NCBI GenBank assembly: GCA_030435675.1
Contig: CM059624.1
Coordinates: forward strand, 4,860,769-4,924,768
Source of the DNA: Steinernema hermaphroditum
Lineage: Eukaryota > Nematoda > Chromadorea > Rhabditida > Steinernematidae
Reading direction: 5' to 3'
Length of the DNA stretch: 64,000 nt
Positions 49,319-60,961 of the stretch are shown piece by piece. The notes beneath the pieces were generated by a model. It was not told the origin of the DNA. It saw nothing but the letters and a program-made list of their open reading frames with translations, and did no database searches. Numbering within the stretch: position 1 is the first letter of the stretch; the number at the start of each line of letters is the position of its first letter. The position numbers and the translations under genes are program-made.

Positions 49319-49850
49319 GTGAGTGTGATAACTTTTTTTTTATCGCGGACGAAATACGAGCAGGCACAACGCAGGTTTACGCACGATATTCGTAGATCGC
49401 TAAAGATGTCGCTGAAGTGCAGCTAAAGATGTCGCCGAGGCGCAAAAAATACGTTAATTGGCAAAGAGACATATCAAAAAAGAAAACAAAGACGTTGCCT
49501 AAAACGACCTTCAACCGAAACATGTACGATTGCAATACGAAAATTTCGATTTGAGATGGCGCAAACTGTATTTTCCACAGAAGACCCTCGAGATGTTTAC
49601 GAGAAACGAATAATAAAAACGTTGCGCCGACCGATCTCCTGTTTACATTATTCATCACAAATGATCGAAACCTTGCGGCGCGCTGCACTTTACAGCATAG
49701 ATCATCGTACCTCGACACAATAAAGACCAAAATTCGAAAAAAGACCAAAATTCAAAAATTTAAAAAAAAAATTTCGGAGGAAATAATTTAAACTTTTACC
49801 TCAAAATTACAAATTTGTAGAGCGACCGAGCACGATCGCTCGATCCCGCC
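49319..49850. other. gene-free stretch
   Basis: AT-rich, with a short A run near 49,765. Nothing supported. Confidence 0.3.
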
Positions 49851-50075
49851 ATGAATGAATCTCTCGCGCGCTTCCGTCTGTCTAGTGTGGACAATGCACC
49901 GATCACTTGCAGAGCGCAATCTGCCGATGGCGCTCAAAAGGTCGCCTCGCCCCCGTTTGCAACGCCTGTTTTGCGCGGAACTCCCGCGTCCAGCAGTGTG
50001 CTGATGTTTTTGATCCCCTGGAACTGCTGCTTGTGGACGAGCGACGTTCTTACGCATGTTTCTAAAGGGAATTAG
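49851..50075 (+). CDS. possible small ORF or first exon, 74 codons
   Basis: ATG to TAG with a coding-like first half (MNESLARFRLSSVDNAPITC; GAQKVASPPFATPVLRGTPA) and a less convincing hydrophobic tail. The first part may be an exon whose continuation has been lost or lies beyond the palindrome at 50,471-51,312, but I find no matching donor. Product unknown. Confidence 0.25.
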   Translation: MNESLARFRLSSVDNAPITCRAQSADGAQKVASPPFATPVLRGTPASSSVLMFLIPWNCCLWTSDVLTHVSKGN

Positions 50076-50592
50076 GTGTTTTTGCTTACTTGGCTTATTT
50101 GTGTTTATTTTCGCGCTTTTCTGCAGCTTTTAAGCACCGTTGGGTTCGCTTTTTATGCTGTGTTAACTGCAGCACTAATTGCTTATTTGTGAATTCTGAA
50201 GTAGGGCGATCTCTGGTGTTTCAGTGCGTTCAAATATCATGATCGATGAAATGAATAAAAAAGTTGCTTTTGCATATGATGGTTCATCGTTCGCCGTTTC
50301 TAGTGGGAATTAGGTATTCTTTTGGGTTGCTGGTTGTCGTAGATTCTTGAACATTTTTGGATGTATTAGATCTCTCTGCTAGCGATGTTGACCATTGATA
50401 TCACATATATACGGTACTGTTAACGCATGCTTGTCATCATTATTTTTGAGATGCGACTTCCTCTGTCCACAAGAAATAAAACACCCTGACACGCGAAAGC
50501 CGGGTCCCGCCGCGATTGCCCTGGCGCGTCGCGCGTTTCCTTTCTTAGCGGCGCGTGCTGGCGCGCGTTCGTGCTGTCATGTTAGTTTCGAG

Positions 50593-50815
50593 TAGAGATG
50601 GAATACCACACGCAACGGCTGGAGCATACATGGGCAGAATAAGCACGGATATCGTTTGCTTAATTTGCTTCGCCAATGTGTATAGAGTAGTTAAATAATT
50701 GATCTACACTTGCGAATTCAGATTTCGAAACTTTGGATGCAAAAATCGGAAGAAAATCCAACGGCTTATTCTGTCCATGCATGCTCCAGCCGTTGCGTGT
50801 GGTATTCCATCTCTG
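50593..50815. mobile_element. hAT-like MITE, 223 bp, with 8-bp target duplication
   Basis: Termini TAGAGATGGAATACCACACG and the reverse complement of GTGTGGTATTCCATCTCTG form inverted repeats of about 48 bases. The flanks are the same 8 bases, GTTTCGAG (50,585-50,592 and 50,816-50,823). Eight-base duplications and YAGAG termini are as in hAT transposons. It inserted into the left arm of the palindrome. Confidence 0.8.
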
Positions 50816-50908
50816 GTTTCGAGTGCTTATTCACATTTCGTGCCAACTTTCGCTGCAGTGCAAGCTTTTTATGTTGAAACTGTCTTTTTTCGCCGTTTTT
50901 CGGCGGAC

Positions 50909-51052
50909 GAGATCCAGTCGATCAAGATCAACGCCACCAGGTTCCTGAATGACCTCCGACGCCCACACGCCCCGAGAATGCTTCCGCGCAGTCAGCTCGG
51001 TCCCGGACGTCCGCTAAGAGCTCCGACACAGAGAAGAACACCAAGGAATTAG
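50909..51052 (+). CDS. coding-like terminal segment in the palindrome loop
   Basis: The frame through GACGAGATCCAGTCG reads DEIQSIKINATRFLNDLRRP then a basic Pro/Arg tail ending PTQRRTPRN and TAG; an AATAAA follows at 51,097. It looks like a last exon of a host gene captured between the arms. An acceptor is not clear (CGAGATCCAG at about 50,918 is one option). Identity unknown. Confidence 0.35.
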   Translation, partial: EIQSIKINATRFLNDLRRPHAPRMLPRSQLGPGRPLRAPTQRRTPRN

Positions 51053-51312
51053 ACGGCCGCCGTCCAGCTCTTCAGTTAGTTATTTGTTTACTTTTCAATA
51101 AAAAGTTCGGTGTAAACGGCGAAAAAAGACAGTTTCAACATAAAAAGCTTGCACTGCAGCGAAAGTTGGCACGAAATGTGAGTAAGCACTCGAAACTAAC
51201 GTGACAGCACGAACGCGCGCCAGCGCGCGCCGCTAAAAGAAAAAAGAAAGGAAACGCGCCAGGGCAATCGCGGCGGGACCCGACTTTCGCGTGCCGCGGT
51301 GTTTTATTTCTT

Positions 51313-51801
51313 GTTCTTTGGCCATAATGCGTTTGCCTAGTGTGGTCTTTTCAAAATGGACTCCTTTATCTCTTCTTCCTGTTGCAAGTGCATAAGTGTG
51401 ACTTTACAAGGGATATTATAATAACGGTGTAATATGACCACTGCTCAAGCGTTGAGTTTTCACTACGGCTCCAGCTTTTTTTATCCTGGCTTGTTATATC
51501 CTCGCCGATAAAAAACCATTAATTAATTTCTAGGTCTTTTCTTTTGGTAGTGTTGTCGCCACACCGTTTTTGCGATGGTTGGGGAAGATAAACCCTAAAA
51601 TGTTAATTTCTGGGAGTTACTGCTATAATAGGTCATGGGAATAACCATAGCGACTGCATGCATAATGAGGCGAGATAGTCGTTATATTTTTGTGTTCGAG
51701 TAGTAGAGTGATGGTTAACAATTTCATTCATTCCAGACGTGCGCACATCCAAGGCGCCAAACTACTCGCGGCCATTTCGTTCTTTCCACAGAGACGACTC
51801 C
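51313..51801. other. intergenic DNA upstream of the 51.8 kb gene
   Basis: AT-rich; presumed promoter region. A CCAG/ATTCCAG acceptor near 51,738 may be a 5' UTR splice. Nothing else seen. Confidence 0.35.
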
Positions 51802-53559
51802 ATGGCTTCTCCAAAGCCGGGGCTCGCTTCTTCTGCCGTGGTTACAAGTAACAACAATGGTGAGAGCTGGTCCAGATTTCGGTGATCTTCTGATATTTGT
51901 TTTTCAGATCAGACAGAAAGTAGCAAATCTTCTTGGAGTTTTGACCGACAGGTAACTGACCTGATCAAGAGTCTGCAGGGATTCCACATCTCTCCGGTCC
52001 GTAAACCTTCCGCTCCAAAAGGCGAAGACCAGCCTGACTTGGGAGCGCCTGTGGGCTCATCTCACGTGAAGAATGAGGATGAAGTTGGTATGGAAGCCGG
52101 CAGTGAATCACATCACGAAGAGAATGAAGACATGGAAGACACCTCGACTTCCAAATCAGAACAGTCAGAGGACGCAAATGTGGAATCGAATTCGTCGAGG
52201 ATTGTCTACACAAGAAGTGAAATTTTGCTGCGCTCCATCGACGAAGTCGCTCTGCAGCCGTTGGGCAAGGAAATCATGGAGCGATTCGAGAGTCTCGGTA
52301 TATCCTCTGTGTGAGTGCAGTGACACTTTTTGGCCAAACTTATTAGACTCCCTAGGTCCGGGAAGAAGTACTACAAGACGGCGGACGACAAGTCACGTTT
52401 GTTCTTCAACGGACACAACGACGGCTGGGGGTCGTGCTTTACTCGAAGTGCGTACTTCTTCAAGCAGCACGGCTACAAGGCCAACAAATATAACCGTTCG
52501 TGCGGCGATGAAGCTTCAAGCTCGAAATTCCAATCGTCCGGCTACTACTTCAACAATAACTACAATAGCTCCAATCATCGTCAGTCGAACTACCAGTACG
52601 ACAATTACGGACAGCAGTACGAGGAGGACCGTCGTCGATTCAGCAGTTCCTTCGCTGCCACAACAAGCTACTGCAATAGCAAGCAGCGGATACAGCGCAA
52701 CGAAAACGACTACAGCGGCTCTTTCTATCGAAACAATTCGTACAACGGCCAGAGAAACTACAACCGTGGCTATGCCGAGTCGAATGGATACGGTGACAAC
52801 GACAAGGAAAACTGCGAGAAATACGAATACGAGAATGACGGTCACAGCAGCGTCGAATGGGACTACCAGTACTACGACGAGGACGAAACGTCCGAACTTC
52901 CCAAGTCGAGTGTCGACGGCGAAACCACAACTGTTAGCAGTGTCGATACAGGCGAAGACGTTGTGGACGGATCTCAGCGTCGGCCTGTATCAACAACGCC
53001 GAAGAACGAGGAACAGCCGATAGAGGAAGCTGAGAGGGAAGAAGCGCCTCTTGAGGTGATTCTAGAAGATGAAGAGGAAGCCGCCAACGTCAAGGAAAAA
53101 GCTGTGAAGATCGCAGATGTTGAAGACGAGCCAGTGGAGGAGATTGAGGAGCCGGCGAAGACTTTGAGCGCTTGGCGCGATCTGGTCGGAGAAAAGATTC
53201 GGGACTGGAAGCCGAAGATGACTCGTGACGAGTTACCAAAGTTTGAGTAAGTGCTAACTGCTTCTTTATATCGTGTTATCTCCCCGTTTGTAGAAAGGAT
53301 AGGCTCGACACGGTGGAATTTGCGCATACCGATGAACTGGCCAAATCCAGGGCCGAAGCGCTTTACGGGCTGTACAGATACAAGGAGATTGTAGGTGTTC
53401 TTGCTTCCATTTCTGAGAGATATGGCATACTTTCAGCAAGCATTCAAGGGTAACGAGGCGGAAGCGATCGGCACTGCTCAAGCCATGCTGTACTACTTGG
53501 AACGAATCGTGCTCAAATACAATATGAAGGTGGACTTTGAAATTCATTGCGTTTGCTGA
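51802..53559 (+). CDS. eIF4E-binding-motif protein with Asn/Tyr-rich middle, relative of the 40.9 kb gene
   Basis: Exons 51802-51859, 51908-52310, 52356-53246, 53294-53390 and 53437-53559 give 523 residues. After an acidic Ser-rich start comes RIVYTRSEILLRSIDEVALQ, a Y-x4-I-L motif like that of 4E-T/Cup/4E-BP. Then GHNDGWGSCFTRSAYFFKQH, a long low-complexity stretch rich in Asn, Tyr, Ser, Gly and Arg (prion-like, usual in RNA granule proteins), an acidic region with many Glu-Glu pairs, LSAWRDLVGEKIRDWKPKM, and the C-terminal block DTVEFAHTDELAKSRAEALY ... LKYNMKVDFEIHC shared with the 181-residue protein at 40,851. A translation repressor in germ granules or P-bodies would fit, but this is inference. 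Confidence 0.7.
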
Positions 53560-54056
53560 AGGGAAATCAGCCGACCGGAAGTGTATAGTTTTGTTTGTTT
53601 AAATTGTTATTATCTTGATCTCACCAACTTGCAACAGGCTTTAGGCTATTATTATAAACTTAAACGTCGGAATTTGTGTTCGGGAAATTTGTGTTTGCGG
53701 GAAACACGAAATGACTGGTCACGCGGAAGAACCGTAAACAAAAGCTGTAGGTGGCGAGCAAGATTGGCACGAGGCGGACGGGCAGTTGCCCTCAACTTAT
53801 CCTACGTGCCCGCGGGCGTATCCTCTGGGCACCTGCCGTCGACTACTCGTTTTCATTTCGATTCTTGTGCTAAGTGTACCCGGTTCTTGAGGCTGTTTGT
53901 TTATCGACTTAAAGCTGCGCGGCCTAGCAAACTCCCTTCAGTCATAGCCGTTATTTACGGGAGAACGTGCGGCACCTGACGCACGCTGAGGGGAAAACAA
54001 AAGGAAGACGATTTATTGGTCGCGTTCGCTGATCGATCCGTCGCCGTGTTTTTCAG
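53560..54056. other. gene-free stretch
   Basis: Carries a 132-codon plus-strand frame (53,581-53,979) lacking an ATG start and any motif; considered chance. Confidence 0.35.
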
Positions 54057-54170
54057 ACGGATTTCAGGAGTACTCTCCGAGGCTCTCCGAGCGAGTGGCC
54101 TCTCCGCATGAAGACGCCGATCAGCCTTCCGCCGCGAAGGGCGTCCGCTTCGCCCGTCAAGAGCTCCCAT
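54057..54170 (+). CDS. probable internal exon, Ser/Pro/Arg-rich product
   Basis: Acceptor TTTTTCAG and donor CAT|gtaagt bound 38 codons, phase 0 to 0, with one open frame. The peptide STLRGSPSEWPLRMKTPISL then PPRRASASPVKSSH has several SP/TP sites. The exon at 56,829-57,041 has the matching phase and the same character, so the two may be consecutive exons with a 2.66-kb intron. No domain recognised. Confidence 0.45.
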
Positions 54171-56828
54171 GTAAGTCCCGAGCTTTGCGTTCTTCGTGGA
54201 CATTAGGGTGGAAGTCGTAAACCGCGAAATGTGCCGCGTTCCTCGTAAAACTGCTAGTTAGTGACCGACACGTTCGCAGAGTCACATGGATGAGTAGAGG
54301 GATTCACGATTTAGACGTGAATCTGGAAGAGAGGGGTCACAGACGCCTAAACGTACCTTTGTCTAGACATTCTTAGAGCACGAGTCATTTGTCTGTGGAG
54401 CTCCTGAGTACAACCGGCCTCATTTCTCAGAAAGTGCCCTTCAAACCAGACATGTCTCATGTTTTTCTAGCGCTGTCTGAGACAGAAAGCCCATCTGAGA
54501 CGCGTCCTCCTTGTCTAAGACCTTTCTTGTCACATTTTCTGCATATTAAGCCTACAAAAGACTATATAAATGGAAGTATAAATGCGACACAGATAAGAGA
54601 CATTTGGCTTTGGATACGGTAGTGGAGATCTACGACAAACAGGAGATGTTTGCGGTCTTCTTGGTCGGGAAATCTTGTTTTGAAACATTGGACATTATAT
54701 CAAGAGAACAAGATGGATCATGTAGCAACCACCGTTTGGCGTCTGTTCGATATCAAAGTGATCTTTGTTTAAGTCCTTTTGAAAACCGCCCTACAGACGA
54801 GAGTGCTTTCTTCATGGGTCTTGGGAAATTGCTGTAAAAAATGGCCCTCTTCGGGATATCCGAGGTCGTCTTTCAAGATCAGGTGCGGGCAAAGTGCAAG
54901 TCAGCTTCAAAATACGCCTTTTGAGATAGATGACTCTGTGGGATGCACAAAAAAGAATTGAAGCAGTCTTCTGAGGTTAATTTAATCTCTTCTTCAAGGT
55001 TAATTCTAGACGCTTGAACTTTGGGTCCTAAATTGTCTTCATTTTCCAGCAACTTCTATCCAAAAAATTGCTTTTTCGAGCATTCCGAACGCTTGAGGAC
55101 GAATGGCCCACATTCCTGCGCCCGCTCATTCTATAATTAACTTTTGATCTGTCTCGCCGCTCGTCTTCTCCTTCCCCCATCGCCAGAGGTTCACTTTCCC
55201 ACAGCCTTAAGCGACAATTGATGGCTACAAATTGTATCCAGTCCGGAGCCTTCCTCTGTTCTTCGAAGGTCCTTGGCCGACAGCGTTGACGCAACTTGTA
55301 AACTGCGAATGACGCACATCAGTTTACATCCTCAAGCAGCACGTGCTGAGAGCTCTCGAGTGGTCAAAGTTCTTACGATCGAACACAATTATCCTCAGTG
55401 TGATTGGTTTGTTTTTGGGAGAACGAAGATTGGCCGGTGGATAAGGAAAACCAGGAAGTGGGGACGGCGGCGGAGGATAAAAAAAAGAATCGACGACAGA
55501 TGTTCTCGAGGACTGCAACTTGGCGCCCCGTCCATGCTCATTAATCAGTGCGATCTGAATTTTCATAGAGTGGGAACGGCTGTGAGAAATGGGTCCTCGG
55601 AGAGGAATGCTGTAAAGATAGGAATGAGCTGATGAACTGCTTTTTGCTGATGAACACCGGGGCTCTTGTAGTATTTCGTGGGTTGAAAGGGCAACACAAT
55701 GAACACGTTTAATGGCCTTCAACTTCGACTTTGAAATCAAAAGTCGAGTTTTACGAGCATTGTGAGACGTCTCATATATTCACAAAAAAGCAAGAATAAC
55801 ACCGCTGACTTTGGTCTTCTTCTGGCTTCGGTATCCGAGCAGAGCGATCCTAGTGTGGCGTAGAGACTCAATCCAATATTCTTTGTCAACACCATGAGAC
55901 GTCTCCAGAGGAAATCCATATTTTGTCTTTGGCGTATTTCTGTCGGAAAGAGTCTCTTGTCAGACACTGGTTCCTTAGCATTATGTTTTGGTTGCTGCCG
56001 AGGTTTTGAAACAATCGATTCGACGACGGGTTTGCGACGAACGCCCATGATAAATCATCACAAAATGATGATCGTTTGGGTTTCAAAGTCGCCGATGTAA
56101 TATGACGGGGAAGAAGAAGTGACAAGCGGAGATGTCGAAAAATAAGCAAGAAACGTCCTTTTGACGGAGTTCGTAGTATAGATGCGCCGATTTTCAAAAC
56201 AGAGAAGTCGTGTATTGAGTTACGTTGTCAGATCACACCCATGTTTTGAATAGTCATGTCAAAGGGGGCACCATTAGATTCTAGGCGTTAATTATATCGT
56301 GGTTTGTGCAGTTGAAGTTGGACTGGAAGGTCAACAAAGAGGGGACTAAAAGGTGAGAAAAATCAAAGCAAGGGTGAGAAGTTGATGGGTTAACTGCTGA
56401 CAGTGATTGATAAATAGAATCAGTAGAGGACTTCTTCAAAGGTATGAAGGGGAAAGAGCGACAGAAAAAGATCGATTGAGGGGACAGGGAATTGCAATTG
56501 ATCTATCCATATCCCTATACCCTAGAATTCCCATTCCTAATGGTCAAATTCAAATCTGCCCCCCCCCCCTCCACCAACAGGTAAACAATGGTCCACACCA
56601 CTGCGCGTGCCTAATCGGGCCCACAGCCGCCATCCAATTAACGCTCGCCAGCTGCGCCCATCGCCGTCGCGGTCACGTCGACCACACAGGGCGTCTCACC
56701 CGAGCGCGCTTCGCTTTGCGGCTTCTAATCCGCCGTTGTTATGATTGCACTGCGTCCGATTACCGTAATCAATCAGCTCAGCTGTCCCCATCGATCAAAA
56801 CCAATTGGTCTGAACGGGTTCCTTTCAG
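54171..56828. other. long stretch without a supported exon (intron or intergenic)
   Basis: Long overlapping frames at 55,273-55,740 on both strands have no motif. A run of C bases lies near 56,562. The part 56,590-56,800 is GC-rich. Confidence 0.3.
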
Positions 56829-57041
56829 AACCACCACGAGCACCAGGATCTCCTTTCGCCCGAATCTGCCGCCACCGACGGCACCACTCTGAAGAGATCG
56901 CCTTCGGGATCGAGACTCCTGGCCGAGCCCCGAGGCGGAATCTCCTCCTCCGTCAGGAGATATCTCTTCTCGAGCAGCAGAACTTCGTCTTCGCAGGTGA
57001 CCAGAGCGAAGTCTCCTGCACTACTTGACAAATCGAAGAGG
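56829..57041 (+). CDS. probable internal exon, Ser-rich product
   Basis: GTTCCTTTCAG acceptor and AAGAGG|gtaatg donor enclose 71 codons, phase 0 to 0. The text (NHHEHQDLLSPESAATDGTT; LKRSPSGSRLLAEPRGG; VRRYLFSSSRTSSSQVTRAK) is Ser/Arg-rich with SP sites, as in a disordered phosphorylated region. An alternative donor inside, TCGCAG|gtgacc (about 56,996), could shorten it. Codon choice is like that of sure genes in the window. The host gene is not identified. Confidence 0.5.
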
Positions 57042-59039
57042 GTAATGCTTTACTTTACAATCTGGAATAGCATCGTGAACGGGTTCACTGCTGGTGCAAA
57101 AGTTCTTTTTCTAAAAAAAAGAAAGAACAAAAATAGTCGAGTGCGCTCAAAGATTACGAAGCGAATTTTCGTACTCATCCCCTTTCGTGTTGATGGATCC
57201 AGCGTGTAATTGTGTAGACATGCGCACCCAAAAATGTCTCAACGTCGCTCGACACGTTTCGATTTTCGTGCTGAGCGAAACTTTATGTTATGGACTCGAT
57301 ATGTGGGTCAATAAACTTAGTTCTAACTTTTTTCTTGGGTGGGGCGATGAAGAACAGCTCTGTGCCTCCGAAAGATAACGATACCGTACTATTATGAAGA
57401 TATGTCTCATTTCGCAATTGATCAAAATGGGGACCCATTCCAAAATGAGTTTTCTGTCTATTGTGCGCATTAGTCTGTCTTCTTCTGTCTACTTTGCGAG
57501 ACTGTCTGAAGACGACCAGCCTGATCAGAATAGACGTCTAGAATTACGCTTACTGAAAGACACTTTTTATTGCCAAATTTTAAAATTTCCTCTGCGCAAG
57601 CTGAGCCGAAAATAATTACTATTTGCTTGGATCCTCCATTCCTAATTCACGTAAGATCATTTTCACAGTCGGGCAGACACAAAACTTCCAAGGTCACCAG
57701 CATCCTCAAGTGCATATCGTCCCTTCTTTGCTGGAAATATTTCATCGCCTCTCACAATTATGAGTGATAAATTTCACGCCTGTCTGCGTACATTAATCAC
57801 CTCAAAACTTCTGTGGTCTGTCCTTTCCTTTTTCTGGTCTCACACCGAAATAAGCAAACAGGATTTTGACCCTTTTTTGGGCGTCTGACGTGTTGACGCG
57901 AACTGAAACCACAAATATATCACGAGTGGAACGTTGATCACTCGGATCGCTTGTGGCGGAGAGTTGAATATTTCAATTAAATGGTCGTTAGGAGGCTACA
58001 AAGTTTTTGTGCAAATTCGAGAAATGGAAGTGTAACCAGGAAACGGAGACGACTTGCAAAGGCAGAATGGAAACTTTTGGGCGATCGTAAATCAACAGTG
58101 ATGGAAACGGGCGCTCTATCTTCAGAGCGCTCTCATCTGGGCTGGACGTTCACGATTTTAAAGACCTTGACCAGCAGAAGGTACAGAACTTTAGTTGGAG
58201 GTGTAGAAAAGGTACCGTATGTACTTCAGGCGATGAATTCTAGATTCGTCGGAATATCGAAGGTGGCCCTCTTTCCTTATATTTTTCGAACTGTGTGCTT
58301 GGCTCTTGAATTGTAGACTTCCTGTGTCCGCCTCAGATCTGTCCTCGATTGAAAATTAGAACGTAGATAGGCTCGCATCAGTGAATGTTAACCCCAAAAG
58401 GCGGTCGGCTCATACGCACACCTGTAAGCACCCCTTGAAATTTACGCTCAAAGGAGTCAATTAGCCAGCTTTTCCAAGAAAGTACGAACCATCTGCGGAT
58501 GAGCTGTATTGGCTGCAATTTTTGCGTCCGGCTTCAACTCCTTTTTCACTTCGCATCCTTCAATGATAAATAAAAGCGCTTAACAAAGATTGACCAGTTT
58601 GAGAGCCAAAAGCTCTGTGGTCGACTTCACAATTCTTGGACGCAACTTGGTCACATCTGATATCATTTCCGCGTTATGCTCGAAGTGCAATACCCACTTA
58701 AATGTCGTTTCACGCGAATTAGAGATGATTTGAAACGATAATTGTAAAGCATCAACCAGTTCCTAAGCTTTTAAATTTCAACTGATGTCTATTTTAGCTC
58801 TTTTTCGACAAGGTCCTGTTGACTATCGTAATTTATAGATCGTATTGCCTCCCAAGGGGATAGCCCAGCATAACTGGCTTAGAAAAGATTACCCGCTTCA
58901 GAATCTACTCCCCTGTTTCGATTTGTCTTCCCTTCACTTTTCCGAGAAAATCCATTTTTCACCACTTCACACCTCTGACTCGCCTCCACGTCACGATTCG
59001 TACTTCTCACGCCTGGCTGTCTCGATCTGAGCTCCCGAT
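57042..59039. other. stretch without a supported exon
   Basis: Only short frames. Nothing recognised. Confidence 0.3.
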
Positions 59040-59420
59040 CCATCTTCGAATGTTTCCAGCTCCGCCATCCGAGGCAATTAGTCGCGCTCTTACAGCACCA
59101 TCTCGGGCAAAAAGCCCCAAAAGGGGCGGCCGGCTGCGACCGGTTGGCGGCGTTGTTTTGGAGCGTCTCCCGCGGCGATCGCCATTCGAGTTTCACGAAA
59201 TGTCTTTTGATCGGCCGGCCGTCCCGCTCCGTTCCATGTGCTCGTTTGCCCCGAAGCTCGCCCCTTCGTCGATGATGTACTGGTCGGAGGCGAGAAAACG
59301 ACTTTCGGTGGGTTAATTGTTGATTTAATTAAGTTAAAAAAGGAGAGCAGAATCAAAGGGTCACAGAAGCGGCGATCGATCGGCGCCGCGTCTTGGGGGA
59401 ACTCGCCGAAGGAGACGGGG
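59040..59420. promoter_or_regulatory. GC-rich block, candidate cis-regulatory DNA or exon
   Basis: A TGTTTCCAG acceptor opens 59,060-59,307 (248 bases, ends at CTTTCG|gtgggt), reading PPSEAISRALTAPSRAKSPK and later YWSEARKRLS. The word RAKSP also occurs in the exon at 56,829, which hints at the same Ser/Pro-rich gene, but the phase does not fit directly and the opposite strand is open too. The 3' edge has TTAATTGTTGATTTAATTAA. I leave both readings open. Confidence 0.25.
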
Positions 59421-60746
59421 ACTTTATGGGTTTTTTGATTGCAAAAATTGATTTTTGATCTTCGAATCTACATGTATACTGTAGGGAATAAAGTGCATGT
59501 TAAGTAAAACTGTACGATTTTCGATTTTCTCCCCTTATCCATCTCCCGAATCGACCGTAGTATAGTTCGATTCTGTTAGGTGTGGTTCCGCTGAAAACAA
59601 AGGGACAACTCACATCATAAGTAATGATTATTAGCGATCCGTATGGCCAAGCCAAAACAGGAAATTTGTTTTTCCCTACGGTGCCGTTTTGACATCACAA
59701 AACGTCACGGTCATGAAAAGTGAGAAACTTCAGATCAAATATCGAAACTTTTCAGATAGTACTTGTCCGTTAGAAAACCCTCAATTTGAACTTTCTTTGC
59801 AAATCCTCACGCCACTGTACAACGCTTCTGATGTGAAATTGTCTTCATTTTCAGCGCGCTGGAAAAGTCCAGAACATCTCTGAAAGGCTTATAGAAATTT
59901 TTGAGTTTGGTGGTTTGGATTCATGAAAAATGTTTCATACTCGTCTTCTTGTTGGATGTTTGATCTATAATTTTTAAAACATGACATATTAAATTAATAT
60001 GACAGGATACGTAGTGCACACGAACTGGTGGATCTAACTTATAGTGTAGGGAAATTTCTTTCCGAAAAGGTTGCATCCTCCTTCCTTTTTTGCCATCTTT
60101 CCATTTTGTTCATTTTTCATTCTTTCCTGATTCTACAGGAAAGATATGTATGTAATGATAGGAGAACCATATTTGCAGGCGTAGCTGAATGATAAGGGTA
60201 AGAGTGGGTTAGGTATTTAAGTAACAACAAAGTATGACATCAGTACAACCTCTATGGTTCGAGCTGACTGTTGACCGAGTTGAGAATAAGCTGGCCGCTG
60301 ATATCCGCCCATGCCTTAAATTGGCGTCCATTGGCGTAAACCGCGCTCACAAACAGCCCCAAAACGTTTTCGATAGGACTCAGGCCTATCATTATGCAAG
60401 AGATTGTATGAATAAGAAGCTCTACCCAATAGTGAAACCCTTTCCTTTCTTTATTCCTCTGTTTGCGTAGCCTGTGTTCGTGCCTTCTATTCCTGCATCT
60501 CTTTCGCCCGTCGATACACTCTCTTCCATCATCTACTGTACTGAATGTCCTCCCTCTCTACCATCGTAATCTACCGTATCAGATCCACGACCATCTGTGA
60601 TACAACTAACGATCAGTTCACGTGCTCCACTGAACCTAGAAGTAGCCGTTCGCGTGAAATCTAATCTCCGAGGTGAGCAAAGAACGCCGACCGCAATAAA
60701 TTATTCGGTTGGAGGAACCGGCCTTCCTTTTTGAGTTCTTAGGCAG
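59421..60746. other. stretch without a supported exon
   Basis: AT-rich, nothing recognised except the acceptor before the next entry. Confidence 0.3.
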
Positions 60747-60961
60747 TAACCTGTCCGCAATTGCGCACCCACTCCATCACTGTCGTCCTATTTGTTGAGC
60801 GAAAAACGCGCCACGCGTCCCCGACGACCACTCGAACAGCGCGCTTTCGTGTCAACAACGCTGACATCACCATCGAGAGTGGCTACAAACACATGAATCC
60901 GCTGCATCATCCCGGAACGATTCACGATCACGTGTTCGGAGTGCCAACACGCTTTGGATAA
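60747..60961 (+). CDS. possible terminal exon, unidentified
   Basis: After a TTCTTAGGCAG acceptor one frame is open for 71 codons to TAA. The last 40 residues (ARFRVNNADITIESGYKHMN; PLHHPGTIHDHVFGVPTRFG) have the look of a conserved C-terminus and codons like those of sure genes. It needs a phase-1 donor upstream, which neither of the exons at 54,057 and 56,829 provides, so at least one exon between is missing from my reading, or it belongs to another gene. Confidence 0.4.

Larger units (their letters stand above)
50471..51312. mobile_element. 842-bp palindrome interrupted by a MITE
   Basis: The right arm (51,113-51,312) is continuous; its reverse complement is found in two pieces at the left, 50,471-50,592 and 50,816-50,900. 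Paired words include AAGAAATAAAACACC, GGGTCCCGCCGCGATTGCCC, GGCGCGCGTTCGTGCTGTCA, CATTTCGTGCCAACTTTCGC and AGCTTTTTATGTTGAAACTG. The 223-bp gap on the left is the MITE at 50,593-50,815. The loop (50,901-51,112) holds a coding-like segment with stop and AATAAA. Confidence 0.85.

Noticed and set aside
52073..53023. 316-codon Thr/Arg/Ser-rich frame on the plus strand
   Set aside because: It overlaps the phase-consistent 523-residue gene in another frame, and its composition follows from the Asn/Tyr-rich codons of that gene.
53581..53979. 132-codon plus-strand frame after the 51.8 kb gene
   Set aside because: No ATG at the start, no motif, and it follows directly behind a proper gene end.
55273..55740. 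Frames of 119 and 138 codons on opposite strands
   Set aside because: They overlap each other, lack motifs and have no splice context.
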